A stretch of 64,000 nt of DNA. It comes from Ceratorhiza oryzae-sativae. Lineage: Eukaryota; Basidiomycota; Agaricomycetes; Cantharellales; Ceratobasidiaceae. The DNA is taken from NCBI GenBank assembly GCA_030998015.1, contig JARWMV010000238.1:558001-622000 (forward strand). The letters run 5' to 3'. Positions within the stretch are counted from its first letter, which is position 1. Every line of letters starts with the position of its first letter. Positions 1 to 9,872 of this stretch are shown here, one piece after another. The notes beneath the pieces were generated by a model that was given only the letters and a program-made list of their open reading frames with translations, was not told where the DNA came from and made no database searches. The translations under genes and the position numbers were made by a program.

Positions 1-363
1 ACTGCCGTAGAAGACGATGCTGTGGGATATTCGGGCTCAGATTGTGGGGCCTTTTTTGTGGAGGAACTGCGGGCGAGGTCAGACGACCGAGAGTTGTCGT
101 CCAGAAGAAACTGTTGTGGTCGAGTCGAAGTGGCTGAATCATAGGACGGCGGCGCGTGATCGGGATAATTGACGTCCAGCAGGTTAGGCTGGGCGCTGGT
201 GGATGAGCCACTGGAACGAAGGGTGGAACGGGTTCATAGAGGGGCGAGAAGGTCCTGCTGCAAGGTCGATGGGTGTGTCCGATGGCCTCACTGCCAAGGG
301 CTGATCATAGGGGCCGTTGGCCGCAGGGGCAACAAAACCACCAAGGTTGTTGACAGCAGACAT
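1..363 (-). CDS. 5' end of an unrecognised protein, truncated by window edge
   Basis: An ATG at 363 opens a frame starting MSAVNNLGGFVAPAANG that stays open for about 55 codons. It then stops, while the neighbouring frame takes over with SGSSTSAQPNLLDVNYPDH and a PPSYDS motif and runs off the window. The two frames overlap only in about 211-236, where no GT-AG intron fits, so one surplus base near 230 is the simplest explanation. The visible part is rich in Ser, Pro and Ala, looks disordered, and its PPSYD stretch resembles a PY motif. I do not recognise the family. The upstream gap 364-727 would hold its promoter. Coding is supported by composition and frame only. Confidence 0.5.
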
Positions 364-727
364 TGCGCAGACAAGGGCAGATCAAAGTGAGGAGCTGGGG
401 TGAGAGCATCCTACTTTATATCCACCCTCACCGGCTAAGCAAAGGCGCACGGCTTCATCGACGTAGACCTTCTACTGTCGTGACCGAGCACAGCCAACGG
501 ACGAGGTTCGCATCGCAGCCAATCACTTTTAATCAATCCCGGAATTCTCGGCGACAAAAATAGAGCTCCTGACTTCGGGTCATAGCCACCAAGCATCGCA
601 CAGTGATCCCGTTGCCGAGGTCAGATCGGCCTATCCAAGCGGCAGCTCTCGTCTCACGCGGCTCATATCATATGAATAAACCAAGTGCTTCCAGCGAATT
701 TAACTACAAAACAAACAGACCGCCGAT
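364..727. promoter_or_regulatory. Gap: promoter of the truncated gene, 3' flank of CYT1
   Basis: No coding exon seen. It lies between the start codon of the truncated gene at 363 and the CYT1 stop codon at 728. A CCAAT pentamer is present at 519-523. Confidence 0.35.
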
Positions 728-1967
728 CTATTTTGGTGGATTGTAGACTATATACGGCAATTGAGTAATTGATCGTGCATATATTCGATAGACTTACAAA
801 GCTTGCGGTTTTTGATGACGGTCCACTTGAAGCGCTTGGTGTATAGACTGAGCGCAGTAAGAGTGGAAAGAATGATCACTGCCTGCAGACCCATCTTTTT
901 ACGCTCATCATGCTCCGGCTCAGCAGCCCATGACAGGAATGTCACGACGTCCTTGGCGAGCTGTGAAGTTGTAGCAGGCGTACCTACAAAGCCGTCAAGC
1001 TACGCCGAGTTATGCACATACGAAACCCTACCATCGTCATACTCGACAACGCCATCAAATATTACGCGAGCCATGGCAATGGCCCCACCGGGGAAGTACG
1101 GGTTGTAGTTCAGTCCCTCACGAACTTCGACCCCTGCTGGTGGGTCGACGTAACCAGTGAGTAGCGAGTAGACATAGTCCTGCAGATCATCATTAGACAG
1201 CGTGATCGAGCCGGCGCAAACACGTACCGCTCCGCCGTGTCGAGCCTTGATGATCAAGCTGAGGTCAGGAGGGAGCGCACCGCCGTTGCTGGCACGGGCA
1301 GCCTCCTCGTTGGGGTAAGGCGGGGGCATGTAATCGGCCAATTTGCCCGGACGCTGATACATCTCTCCTTGGTCGTTTGGCCCGTCCTCGTATTCAACCT
1401 CCTCGGCCATCGCCTTGACCTCGTCAACCGTGTGGGAGACACCGACGAGATTGCGCCATGCGATGCGATCGAGCGAGTGGCACGCAGCACAGACCTCACG
1501 ATACACTTGGTATCCGCGACGAATGCTGGAAAGGGTCAGTCGGATTCCGGAGCGGAATGGAGAACCTCACCTGGCGTGATCAAAGGTATCGAGCCAGCCC
1601 TTGTGGCTCCACGGGTAGGCGGCGGGATGCAGGCCGTTTTCCGCGGGCGAGTTGGCGCTCATCTCGCCGATGAACGGGAGCTGTCCGTACAGATGGGTGT
1701 ACCAGGCGATCGACCCGACCGACGCAGCGGTCGCGCCGGCTACAGCGGCGCGGGAGGAGAGTTTGCCCTGCCCAACGGTGAGCTCGCGCCCGCATACACC
1801 GCACAACCACTCACTGCTTGGGCAGAGGTCGAGGCAAAGCGTGCCTAGACGATCGCGAAAACTTAGGGAGATCTCCGTGTGAGCGACGGAACACATACGC
1901 TGGTCGTCGCACCCGTCCTCGCTGCAGCAGCGCGGCCAGCCTGGAGAGCCTGCCTAGTGAACAACAT
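728..1967 (-). CDS. CYT1: Cytochrome c1, heme subunit of respiratory complex III
   Basis: Cytochrome c1 carries electrons from the Rieske protein to cytochrome c in the inner mitochondrial membrane. Seven exons read on the minus strand: 1899-1967, 1815-1844, 1571-1767, 1228-1525, 1032-1179, 798-983 and 728-747. They total 948 nt, exactly 315 codons plus stop, the usual family length. Exon 1 begins [19 protein letters not shown], a basic mitochondrial presequence. Exon 2 is only 30 nt ([10 protein letters not shown]). The heme-binding CAACH sits in [20 protein letters not shown]. The family blocks [29 protein letters not shown] and [10 protein letters not shown] follow, then one C-terminal TM helix and a tail ending YNPPK. 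The 48-nt intron 1180-1227 has no stop and keeps frame, so it is easily mistaken for coding. No frame damage seen. Confidence 0.97.
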
Positions 1968-2342
1968 GTTGGCGATGGGCGAGCACCGAGCAGGCGAAAG
2001 TGGTTGAGAATCGAAAGTCGTCTCACACGCAGGGCGAACGGGACCCCGGATGCATCCGAATGTTCACGGTCCAATCAAATGCTCCGAATACCCCCTGCTT
2101 TTGAACTGCCTGAACTGCAATAAAGCATCTTGTCTCAAGGCTCGTGTATGCGTAGGATACCTCAAATATGCTCAAAGAACGCCCTGCCTCGGCCGATCCG
2201 TGGCACATAAGCAAAAAATGGGGAGTAATTGCCAAAACAAAACTACGTTAAGCTAAATCAACACGCAGAAACCAGACTACAGCCGCGGCGGAGAGGTACA
2301 GAATCCATCCCGAGTCATTATAGTGTCTGTCTTTGTCGAGGA
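1968..2342. promoter_or_regulatory. Gap: CYT1 promoter and CYSTM gene 3' flank
   Basis: Both flanking genes point leftward. The 375 bases hold the upstream region of CYT1 and the terminator of the CYSTM gene. No convincing exon was found on either strand. Confidence 0.35.
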
Positions 2343-3094
2343 CTAGAAAAGGCAGTCGCAGATATCTAGAGTGGAGCTAGTCAGCTAGGCGCTACCAGGC
2401 ATCAGCACATCCGCAGCCCACCTTCCGCACAGCAACACAAGCAAGCACCAGCCAAGCTGTTCCCACCCGGTCGTGGAATGTCAGCGAAACCGCCTAGGAA
2501 TCAGGTGGGGCTAAACACTGACCAGGCCATGCAAGTTCCTCCTCCTGCTCCGCTGCTCTTCTGGGGCGCTTGCTGCACATAGACGGTGTTTGGGGGCGGT
2601 TGTGGATTATATCCTCCCTCTGTAGACAAGGCAAAGGTATACATATTTGGTCGAGCAAGTATCTCAGCATTCAGGGCTTACGTTGCGGATATCCACCTGT
2701 GGAATGAATGCCTATTAGCCAAGATTTGGTTTCACAATGACCATACTCATACCTTGATACTGATTCGGCGGAGGACCATAGTACCCTCCCTGACCGCCAG
2801 GTGGGGGTCCTGTAGGAAAACTATAGATTTAGCGCACCGCACATCTGAACCTCGTTGGTCTAGACTTTCCTTGAGGCGGATAGTATTGCTAAAGGGAGAA
2901 AAGCAACGTCAGACACTGATACTATAAACATCCGACTTGGAACAGGAAGTGGGGGGTGGCTTAGTAGCGATTCTGCGTTATGCGACTTACTTGTTGTGGT
3001 CCACCTTGGTTATTGTAATACTAACAGGTTCTTTGTTAATCACCGTGCAACAATGACGCGTTCCTCATCAAGTACTTACATCCTGGTTCGACAT
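2343..3094 (-). CDS. Small CYSTM-type protein (Gly/Pro/Tyr/Gln-rich with a Cys-rich C-terminal segment)
   Basis: Eight short exons give a 96-residue protein: 3080-3094, 2991-3020, 2870-2888, 2753-2809, 2682-2696, 2523-2619, 2422-2456 and 2343-2365 (291 nt, in frame). The N-terminal two thirds are repeats of YYPPQG, PPPGGQGGYYGPPP and GGYNPQPPPN. The C terminus, GTCMACLAGACLCCCAED followed by ICDCLF, is the cysteine-rich membrane segment of the CYSTM family, whose fungal and plant members are tail-anchored and stress-linked. No exon is over 97 nt, so simple ORF searches miss it. Seven introns split 97 codons. Intron 2810-2869 starts GAAAGT rather than GT: a canonical GTAAGT with T to A at position 2, or a real GA-AG intron. 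The other introns are GT-AG. The family call rests on the Cys pattern and the DCLF end. Confidence 0.85.
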
Positions 3095-3485
3095 CGTTCA
3101 CGAAAAAAAAAGGCCAAAGGCGGGGCGGGGGCGGTGGTGGTAGTGAGAGGAAGTTGACAATGGACCTTAACGTGAGCCTTGGGAATCGAATGATTGGGAT
3201 CTCGTAATATCACGTGTCGTATCGCCTCGGCGTTTTACCAACGGCAGATGTGCCTCGGTTGAAAAAAATAGAATATTTACGTGGCCACAGCCTTTGTTAT
3301 TCAATCTCTATTTTTAGTGACCGCTAACTCCCCACCCCACACACACGAAACGAGGGTATGCGAAACTAATGAGATGATCGAATAGCATATATATTAAGAG
3401 TACATAGCAGCGAATAACAGTACGAAATGACGGATACAACTGACTCAAGATGTAATAACTGACGCACCACCATGGTCCCATACCA
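3095..3485. promoter_or_regulatory. Gap: CYSTM promoter and 3' flank of the Thp3-like gene
   Basis: Noncoding. A G-rich tract with GGCGGGGCGGGGGCGG sits at about 3120-3135, some 30 bases upstream of the CYSTM start codon. Confidence 0.3.
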
Positions 3486-5307
3486 TCAAATCCTACCCAC
3501 AATGTCAACTTTTCTATACTTTTCTTCATACCGCTCAACAATCTTCGGATGAGAAGCTTTACAATCAATTCGCTTGCTGTCGTCAGGAGATGTCGGGTCG
3601 GTATACACGGCAATAGAGTTCTCCACAAGGAACTGATGCACATCGCTTGCTGAATCAAAAGCCAATTCGGCTGCGACGAATGATAGTGGGAGTTGACGGT
3701 ATCTGGGAAGATAGTCAGCGTTGTTGCTTGAGCTAAAAACTCTCGAGCCACTTACGCCAGCGTCATAGTAATCAACGCCGAGACTCTCTCGCGAGCCAGC
3801 ATATGGTCCATGATGTACCCACCCATGTTTGGTGCCTTTAGGTACAGAGCAAAAAGTTTGTGGTAGTTGTTCGAGATTATCGCTGCCTGAACCTCGAGAG
3901 CATGACGAACGGCATCGACAGCCTTCGTCTCCGGAGTCAATTGAGCCAGGAGCAAGTTAGTTTCTGCCGATCATGCATATCAGCGAGGTTCGGTGGGACA
4001 ACAAACGCAACCTACCACTCCTATTCTTGGTGTGTACGAGGTATAGGATACGATAGGCCAAAAATTCGTTAGCGTGACCGGTAATACCGGCTTCGTACAG
4101 CAGTCGCAAATTACTCTGACATTGATTGAACTCAACAAGATCCGACTTCGTGGCTGGTTAGCTAGAAGCATAACGAGTTTGTATACATGACCTACTGCTT
4201 CGAGTGCCATCCGAGCGTGAATCTCGTATACTTGAACCGTAAATGAATTCTTGATGCGTTGGACCTGGGTTGTCACGTGTGGGAGGTGCATCAGCCTGGC
4301 TAGGATAAACATTACATACAGTCAGATCCTGACGGAGACTCTTGAACTGGTCGCAGGCCCAACGATAATCATTAGTTTGTCTCCATTTCTTTTTTAACGC
4401 TTCCAGTGTTTTCTCTAATACTTCTAGTGGTCGGATCGTGCTGGGGTCAGGGGCCTGCGAACGGGTGCGAACGGGTGAGTACCTAATGAGGGAGGTTAGG
4501 AAAAGCCTACCGAAGTTAAGCGAAGATAGCTCTTGAATATCTCCCTAGAAGTCCCGACGATGGTAAACCTGTCCCAATCAATTACGTTCTATGCACAGCC
4601 ATGAGTGGCTATCCTCTGAACAACGGAACACTCTTACTGGATCCCCATCTCCAACGTCTTCGCTAGCAACATTCGCATATTTCCTTTTACTTATTGCGCC
4701 CGCAGAACGATACGCCATGGGTATGTAGGCAGGTGTATTGTCCCTGGCGATATCGAATCCTGTGGGTGACAGAGAATGGTGAGTAAACTGTGTGCCAGCA
4801 AACATCCCGGAAGCCTTCTGCTTTTCGATTTCGTGCTCGCGTTCGAATCTGCGTTTACGCTTCTCAAGTCGAGTTTCATTGTCCGCAAATGTGTCAGAGA
4901 TATGGGCCTTTTTGAGCTTTTTTTGGGTAGCAGTGGCATCGGGCCTGTTGGTTCGGTGCTCAGCGCACGACTATCATTTCTGGTGGGACTACTCACTGAG
5001 GCTTGCGCTTTGGCATCGTTTTTGGTTGTAACCTGCGGAGAAGTGAGTCATTGTTTTGCCGCTCAATAAGGCACCCCTATCTTACGATTTGAGCTGGACC
5101 CCGTTCCAATCTGTCGTCCAAAGCGTCTGGTTCGTGTAAGCTTCGGATATCAAGGTTTTCATCTCTGCATTCGCCTCGGCTTTGTTTAGTGAATTCATCT
5201 GCTTTAATTGAGTGGCAACCCAATCCCTAAACCCCATTGCTCAGCCAACTATTGTGCATGGGAAAAAGTTTGACTCACTTGAGCGACTGTGGCCAACTTG
5301 CTGCCAT
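3486..5307 (-). CDS. THP3: SAC3/GANP-domain protein of the Thp3/LENG8 type
   Basis: Thp3-type proteins have a SAC3/PCI-related helical domain and act in transcription elongation and mRNA processing in the nucleus. Ten exons assemble without breaks into about 450 residues. The start MAASWPQSLKDWVATQLKQM has the WPxSLK...V pattern of the family. A basic coiled region follows (ETRLEKRKRRFEREHEIEKQ), then FTIVGTSREIFKSYLRLTSA, where Thp3 proteins have their SAC3 entry. The SAC3 core shows VQRIKNSFTVQVYEIHARMA, EFNQCQSNLRLLYEAGI, EFLAYRILYLVH, ALEVQAAIISNNYHKLFALY and ELAFDSASDVHQFLVENSIA. One join uses an AAG acceptor (LEA|SDLVEF), chosen because it restores the family sequence. The gene diverges from the TPR gene at 5798. 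Homology is from memory of the family. Confidence 0.9.
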
Positions 5308-5797
5308 CTTATCTTGTTGTGTTGCTTTACTTGTATACACCCAATAGATTATTGTTTGTGCCGTTTCAGGAGCCGATGAGAATGTTGGTGCTGGTCCACT
5401 TAGGTGGTGGTGTGTTGCAAAGGTAACCCAATTTGAAAATTGCAAATCAAGATCACGTGCCCTACGGCATGACTAGTACAACGATAGACAATTGTTTGAC
5501 ACTCATCTGACAGCGAATACTTGATACCCCAGGAAACACAGAAACGAGATATCAATGGCTAGTACATCAAGAATCTCTAGAACTGCGTGTGGGTGCATTA
5601 TTCAGTTATACGAGTGTCACTGCATAACCCTTAATTAGATATTATTTCCCGAAACTTAAAATCGAGCAGAGCTTTAAATCCTACCGCCGGATACCTGCGA
5701 GCTTCATCGTCCACAAGAAAGCCAACTGGAATCTACTCAATACCTTCAAATTGCCGTAAGCTTGTCAAAATATCGGTCTGGGACTTGTCTCCATAAT
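5308..5797. promoter_or_regulatory. Divergent promoter between THP3 and the TPR gene
   Basis: 490 bases separate two start codons facing away from each other. No exon is visible. Control elements for both genes should lie here. Confidence 0.45.
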
Positions 5798-6647
5798 ATG
5801 GCTATTCCAGGATGGGCCACATCTGTTACCCCGAATTCGTCCACCCGCGATCCTGCAGAGATGGAGGCATTGCTCACCTTAGAGGAAGGAACCCGAAAAC
5901 TCGAGGAGGGCGACGTTGAAGGTGCACGCGCTTTGTATCAGCGTAGTGTTGATGTTAAACGAAATGCTTCAAACCTGTTCAATTTGGGAGTCACCAAATA
6001 TCACGCAAGTCAGTGTTTTGTCTACGTCATTATTCATGCACGAAATAAAATAAATTTATGCAGAGGATTTTGACGGTGCAATTGAGGACTGGAAGGAGTC
6101 CATTGAACTCCAACCCGACTCGCCAGACGCTCATACCAGTAATCAGTATTTCCTTGAGCTACCTCTAATTATCAGCAAACGCTTTATCATGCAGATCTCG
6201 CCAGCGCATATATCATGAGTCCAGTTCCTAAACCCCAGCTCGCGCTCCAACACTTGAGGTGAGCTTCGTTAGAATCCGTGAGATTGGATGCGAACCAACT
6301 CCGGCTTCAGGATCGCGGTTCAGCTATCCCCACAGGATCCTGAGATCGCGTTTAATTTGGCCGCAGTACTCGAAGCATGTGCGTCTAGTCAATACGCTCA
6401 AATTGTTTAGGTTGACCCCAGCGGGGTGTACAGGCGGGCAACTAGAAGAATCCCTCAGATATTACACCTTGAGCAAGGAGAATGGTGTAGAGCGAGCAGC
6501 TGTTCATATCCGAAACGTGTGCAAATCGTTCCGAAACTCAGGGTGTCTACTGACTCGGGCGTATTACAGGTTAGCGCAAAAATTCTCGGCCAGCGAGCAA
6601 AGTCCCAAGCAGCATCCGAAGGTACCTCGAAGGATAATAACCAGTAA
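5798..6647 (+). CDS. Tetratricopeptide-repeat protein
   Basis: About 195 residues in six or so exons. The ATG at 5798 begins MAIPGWATSVTPNSSTRDP. TPR helices follow: EEGTRKLEEGDVEGARALYQ with SNLFNLGVTKYHA, then DFDGAIEDWKESIELQPDSP, NLASAYIMSPVPKPQLALQH, LSPQDPEIAFNLAAVLEACG and QLEESLRYYTLSKENG. TPRs are scaffolds for protein binding; I cannot name a partner. The join LEAC|GQLEES uses the acceptor after GTGTACAG, because the earlier TTTAG would create a stop. The protein ends ...SEGTSKDNNQ with TAA at 6645-6647. It is convergent with the gene at 7025-9608. No frame damage seen. Confidence 0.85.
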
Positions 6648-7024
6648 ACTGGTAGACCCCCTTTCCAGCTGTGCGGCGGGGCATTCTGTTGATACCTCAC
6701 CGCATCAAATTAAAGATACCAAGTCTGAATCAATCGTTCACCATAACTTAGGGATGTGTACAGGATATTATTGCCAACGAACCAGAAATAACGCATTATG
6801 TCTTGACAGCTGGCGGTAACGCGGAGTTACTGTCGAGCCTTTTTACATACGTCGGACCAGGATAAACCAATCTTTGCGCCTCACTGGAAGACACCGGAAC
6901 GGACAGTGCGTCAAATACGTTGACGAGGATCATCATGGCCGGGGCTTCTAAGGAGTACTGGTCCGCAGGAATCGCCCGTTTAGCCCCTTTCGATGCGTTG
7001 GCGTGTGCAAAGTGGTCATTCCCA
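6648..7024. other. Gap between two convergent genes
   Basis: The 3' flanks of the TPR gene and the minus-strand gene that ends at 7025 meet here. I found no supported exon, repeat or RNA gene. Confidence 0.3.
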
Positions 7025-9608
7025 TCATAGCTGTGGAAGAATCGGAGCCTCTCCTTTCGCTCGTTCGTCTGGTTCGGCAGCGCTTGGAGTCAGATCGCCA
7101 GGACGTTGCATGTAATGTGGATGGTTCTCTCGAAGCCAACGTATTGCTCTCCGCAGATCTGCCTCCTCAGCGGCGCGCTGGGCATCCTGTAAATGTTTAG
7201 GACCCATGGTTCGATCTGGTTTAGCTCCTGGCCGGAGATATGGAGGCGTGCTTTCTTCCGCCCTGTTGATCAATTCGCTCACGATATGGGCACGTGGAAA
7301 GACATTACGTCCTAGAGCGGGCCATGTACGCCGTTCTCTGAGCCAGCCAAGATCGAACAACCCTCGGTTGGGGCTGGTGCCCGTAGTAGCTCTCGGCCTT
7401 GTCTGATCGATTGCGCTGGTGGCGGGCGCTTGGTACTCTGGATTTTCCGGGCCAATTCCGAGCAGATGTGCCAGTGTCTTGAATGCCCGCCCGATCCCCG
7501 CAGACCCATGCCACCCAGATCTCCAAGAGACAAAGGCTGCCATTGCGCGCTTCCATACTCGCGAGAACGTGAGTTTATTAGGGCGTGGGGGCAACGTGTA
7601 CGCGAGCTCCAAGACATCATTTACGTAGCTAGAATCCCCCGTGCGTAGCGCGTGCCCAGCGAGGCGAATATATACGCTTTCCACGCGAAAGTCGAGTTCC
7701 TGTCGCGCTTCGGCGAGTACCGCCTCTGGGGGCCGTTGATACACACCTCCCCCCGGAGGTCGCTAGTAAGGATGGTGCATCTTCTGGATCATGAGTATCA
7801 CAAAGCCTCCGGAAAGTACCACACAACGAGGCCAGCGAGTGGAATCGCAATAGGGCGGCTAAAGGATCACCCCCGACGAGGTGGTCACGGATGAGCAGGG
7901 ATATTCTCTGTGCTTCAGCCAGCGTTCTGGACACCGGCCAGTGGCCTGGGGCGGGACCTGCCGGTAGATCGAGGGCCGGATCCATTTCAGAGCCGACCGA
8001 CCCATACGAATTGACATGATGCGGGCGAAGGTACGATGATTTTGCAAGCCGATCGAAGATTCTTTGGTAGCTCCAAGCTTCATCAATGGCGATGAGATCA
8101 TTGACACGCCTCGAAAGCGCTTTTAATGTAGATCTGGGAATTGTATTACGCATGGCTGCATCGGCAATGTCTTCACGGAGAGAAAGCATCACGTCCGCCC
8201 AGGCCATTAGGAGAAACATCTGTCCATCACTTCTTTGGCTTTGAGAGCTTATGGGATCGGTTGCTTGTGCGAGAATATTAACGATAATGCCACCTATAGA
8301 TCTCCAGGTTGTATGGTCGAGTACCAATCGGTCGAGCCGAAATCTAGGGGATGGGTTTTGAAAGGTCGGGCGATTTTTTCCTTGTTGAGAACAATCCTTA
8401 GAGGGGCCTTCAAACGATAAAGTTTCTCTTTCAGGCTCCGTTCCTTGAGTCTCCAGCTTTAAAATGGAACCAAGCCCTCGAAAAACATCTGCTAGCATTC
8501 GAGAGCTGAGCGGGATATTCTGGGCTCCGACTTGATCAAGGATAACCTTCAATTGCAAAAGAATAGCGTCTACTGGGAGGCTGCTCGACGAAAGAGATGG
8601 ATGGAATCCTGTCACGACGTCGGCTCTTCGGGGCTGGGAAGCCCGTCGTACGTCCTGGTCTGGAGTAGGTACAAGTCGCCTGAAAAGAGACTGAATTGCT
8701 CTTTTGAATATAAAGGCATTACATGGTACTGAGGCTCGGACAGCCGCGGAATAAGTCGAAAGTACCGAACCATGGTCATCCATCTCGAAGTATGCATTCA
8801 TGAGCTTCTCGTACACGATCGAAAGCCGAAGTGAAAAAGACAAATGATTAGGCTGAGACAGTGTGCTAGTGGATTGAGTGCGTGCAAGTTCGCGCGAAAG
8901 GGATGGCAGCATGTTTGTCGCTTTTGTCTCAGCCACCACATCCACAAGCATTTCGAGGGCTGCAGGGGACAAGTAAAGCGCACTGAGAGGTTTGGCTACA
9001 GTGGCGGCTCCTTGGGAGATTCGATCGAGCAGAACGGAAGCACGGATACTGAATCCAGCATAAAGGAGATTCAGGACAATAACTATTAATGGGTGATCCG
9101 GTAATAGGCAAATGCTCAAGCTAGGCCGGGGATATGGGCAGTATTGAACTACCAAATCTGCTATAATCCGGCGCCAGTGGGAAGTAAGAGAGTTGCGAGA
9201 CAAAAGCACTAGTTGGTCGTTGGCAGCACGTGAATCTAGCAGATGCGGTTTGGCGTATTCATCTGTTAGACAGGGAGCCGGGGGTGCAGGGTTCTGTCAA
9301 GTGCGCTAGGTGAGCGAGTCGGATGGCTGATAGATACATCAGTACTTACATCCTGGGTCCACGGACAATAATATTCTTGGTACTCTTTTGAATTTGATGG
9401 CAGAGCCGTGTGTGAATGGAAAAAGTCCAAATTGTGTTTAGGCTAATGTCATCAAAAGTTTGCGTAAACTTTATACGGGAGCCGTCGCACATACTGTCTC
9501 TCCTAATTTTTTGCTAAGCCTTGGTAGGAACGACAGAGGCGCGAGGAAAGAGCTGTATGCCCGAGAATAATTCGATGGCTTTCTTATCCTGTGTCGTAAA
9601 TATATCAT
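7025..9608 (-). CDS. Large protein with mitochondrial presequence, PPR-like helical repeats
   Basis: Four exons: 9495-9608, 9350-9442, 7820-9293 and about 7025-7762, roughly 805 residues. The start MIYLRHRIRKPSNYSRAYSS continues with LSFLPRLSKKLGE. It is strongly basic, lacks acidic residues early, and looks like a mitochondrial targeting signal. The rest is alpha-helical with repeat-like blocks (LSFSLRLSIVYEKLMNAYFE, GSVLSTYSAAVRAS, NAFIFKRAIQSLFRRL), as in PPR-type RNA-binding proteins of fungal mitochondria. I cannot align defined PPR motifs by eye, so the class is an inference. After the intron 7763-7819, frame is lost at a run of six G (plus-strand C at 7749-7754). One surplus base there, or a rare GAG acceptor, would explain it. 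It shares a 264-bp divergent promoter with ERG7. Confidence 0.7.
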
Positions 9609-9872
9609 CAAGCTTGTTTACATTCTAGGGAAGGATCGGAGCTCGGAGAATGGAAGGATAAGATTTGTAACTGGTAACGTATGTAGCTTATGGTGGTTTA
9701 TTTGTGCTCCATTGATGAGAAATACTCGCGCGTAGCGGGTCGCGTCACGCGTCCGAAAAGTCGTCCCACATAGTAAACCTTACCAGGGCTCATACAGAGG
9801 GATACTTAAATCCATCTTCCTCACCAACGACCACATCCAGATATATCTCGGCCTATCCCTCTATCACCCAGC
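9609..9872. promoter_or_regulatory. Divergent promoter, mitochondrial helical protein / ERG7
   Basis: 264 bases between opposite start codons. CACGCGT, which contains an MluI-box-like ACGCGT, lies at about 9747-9753. No exon is visible. Confidence 0.45.

Noticed and set aside
1237..1848. 203-codon open frame on the plus strand
   Set aside because: It is antisense to well-supported cytochrome c1 exons; its composition follows from the opposite strand.
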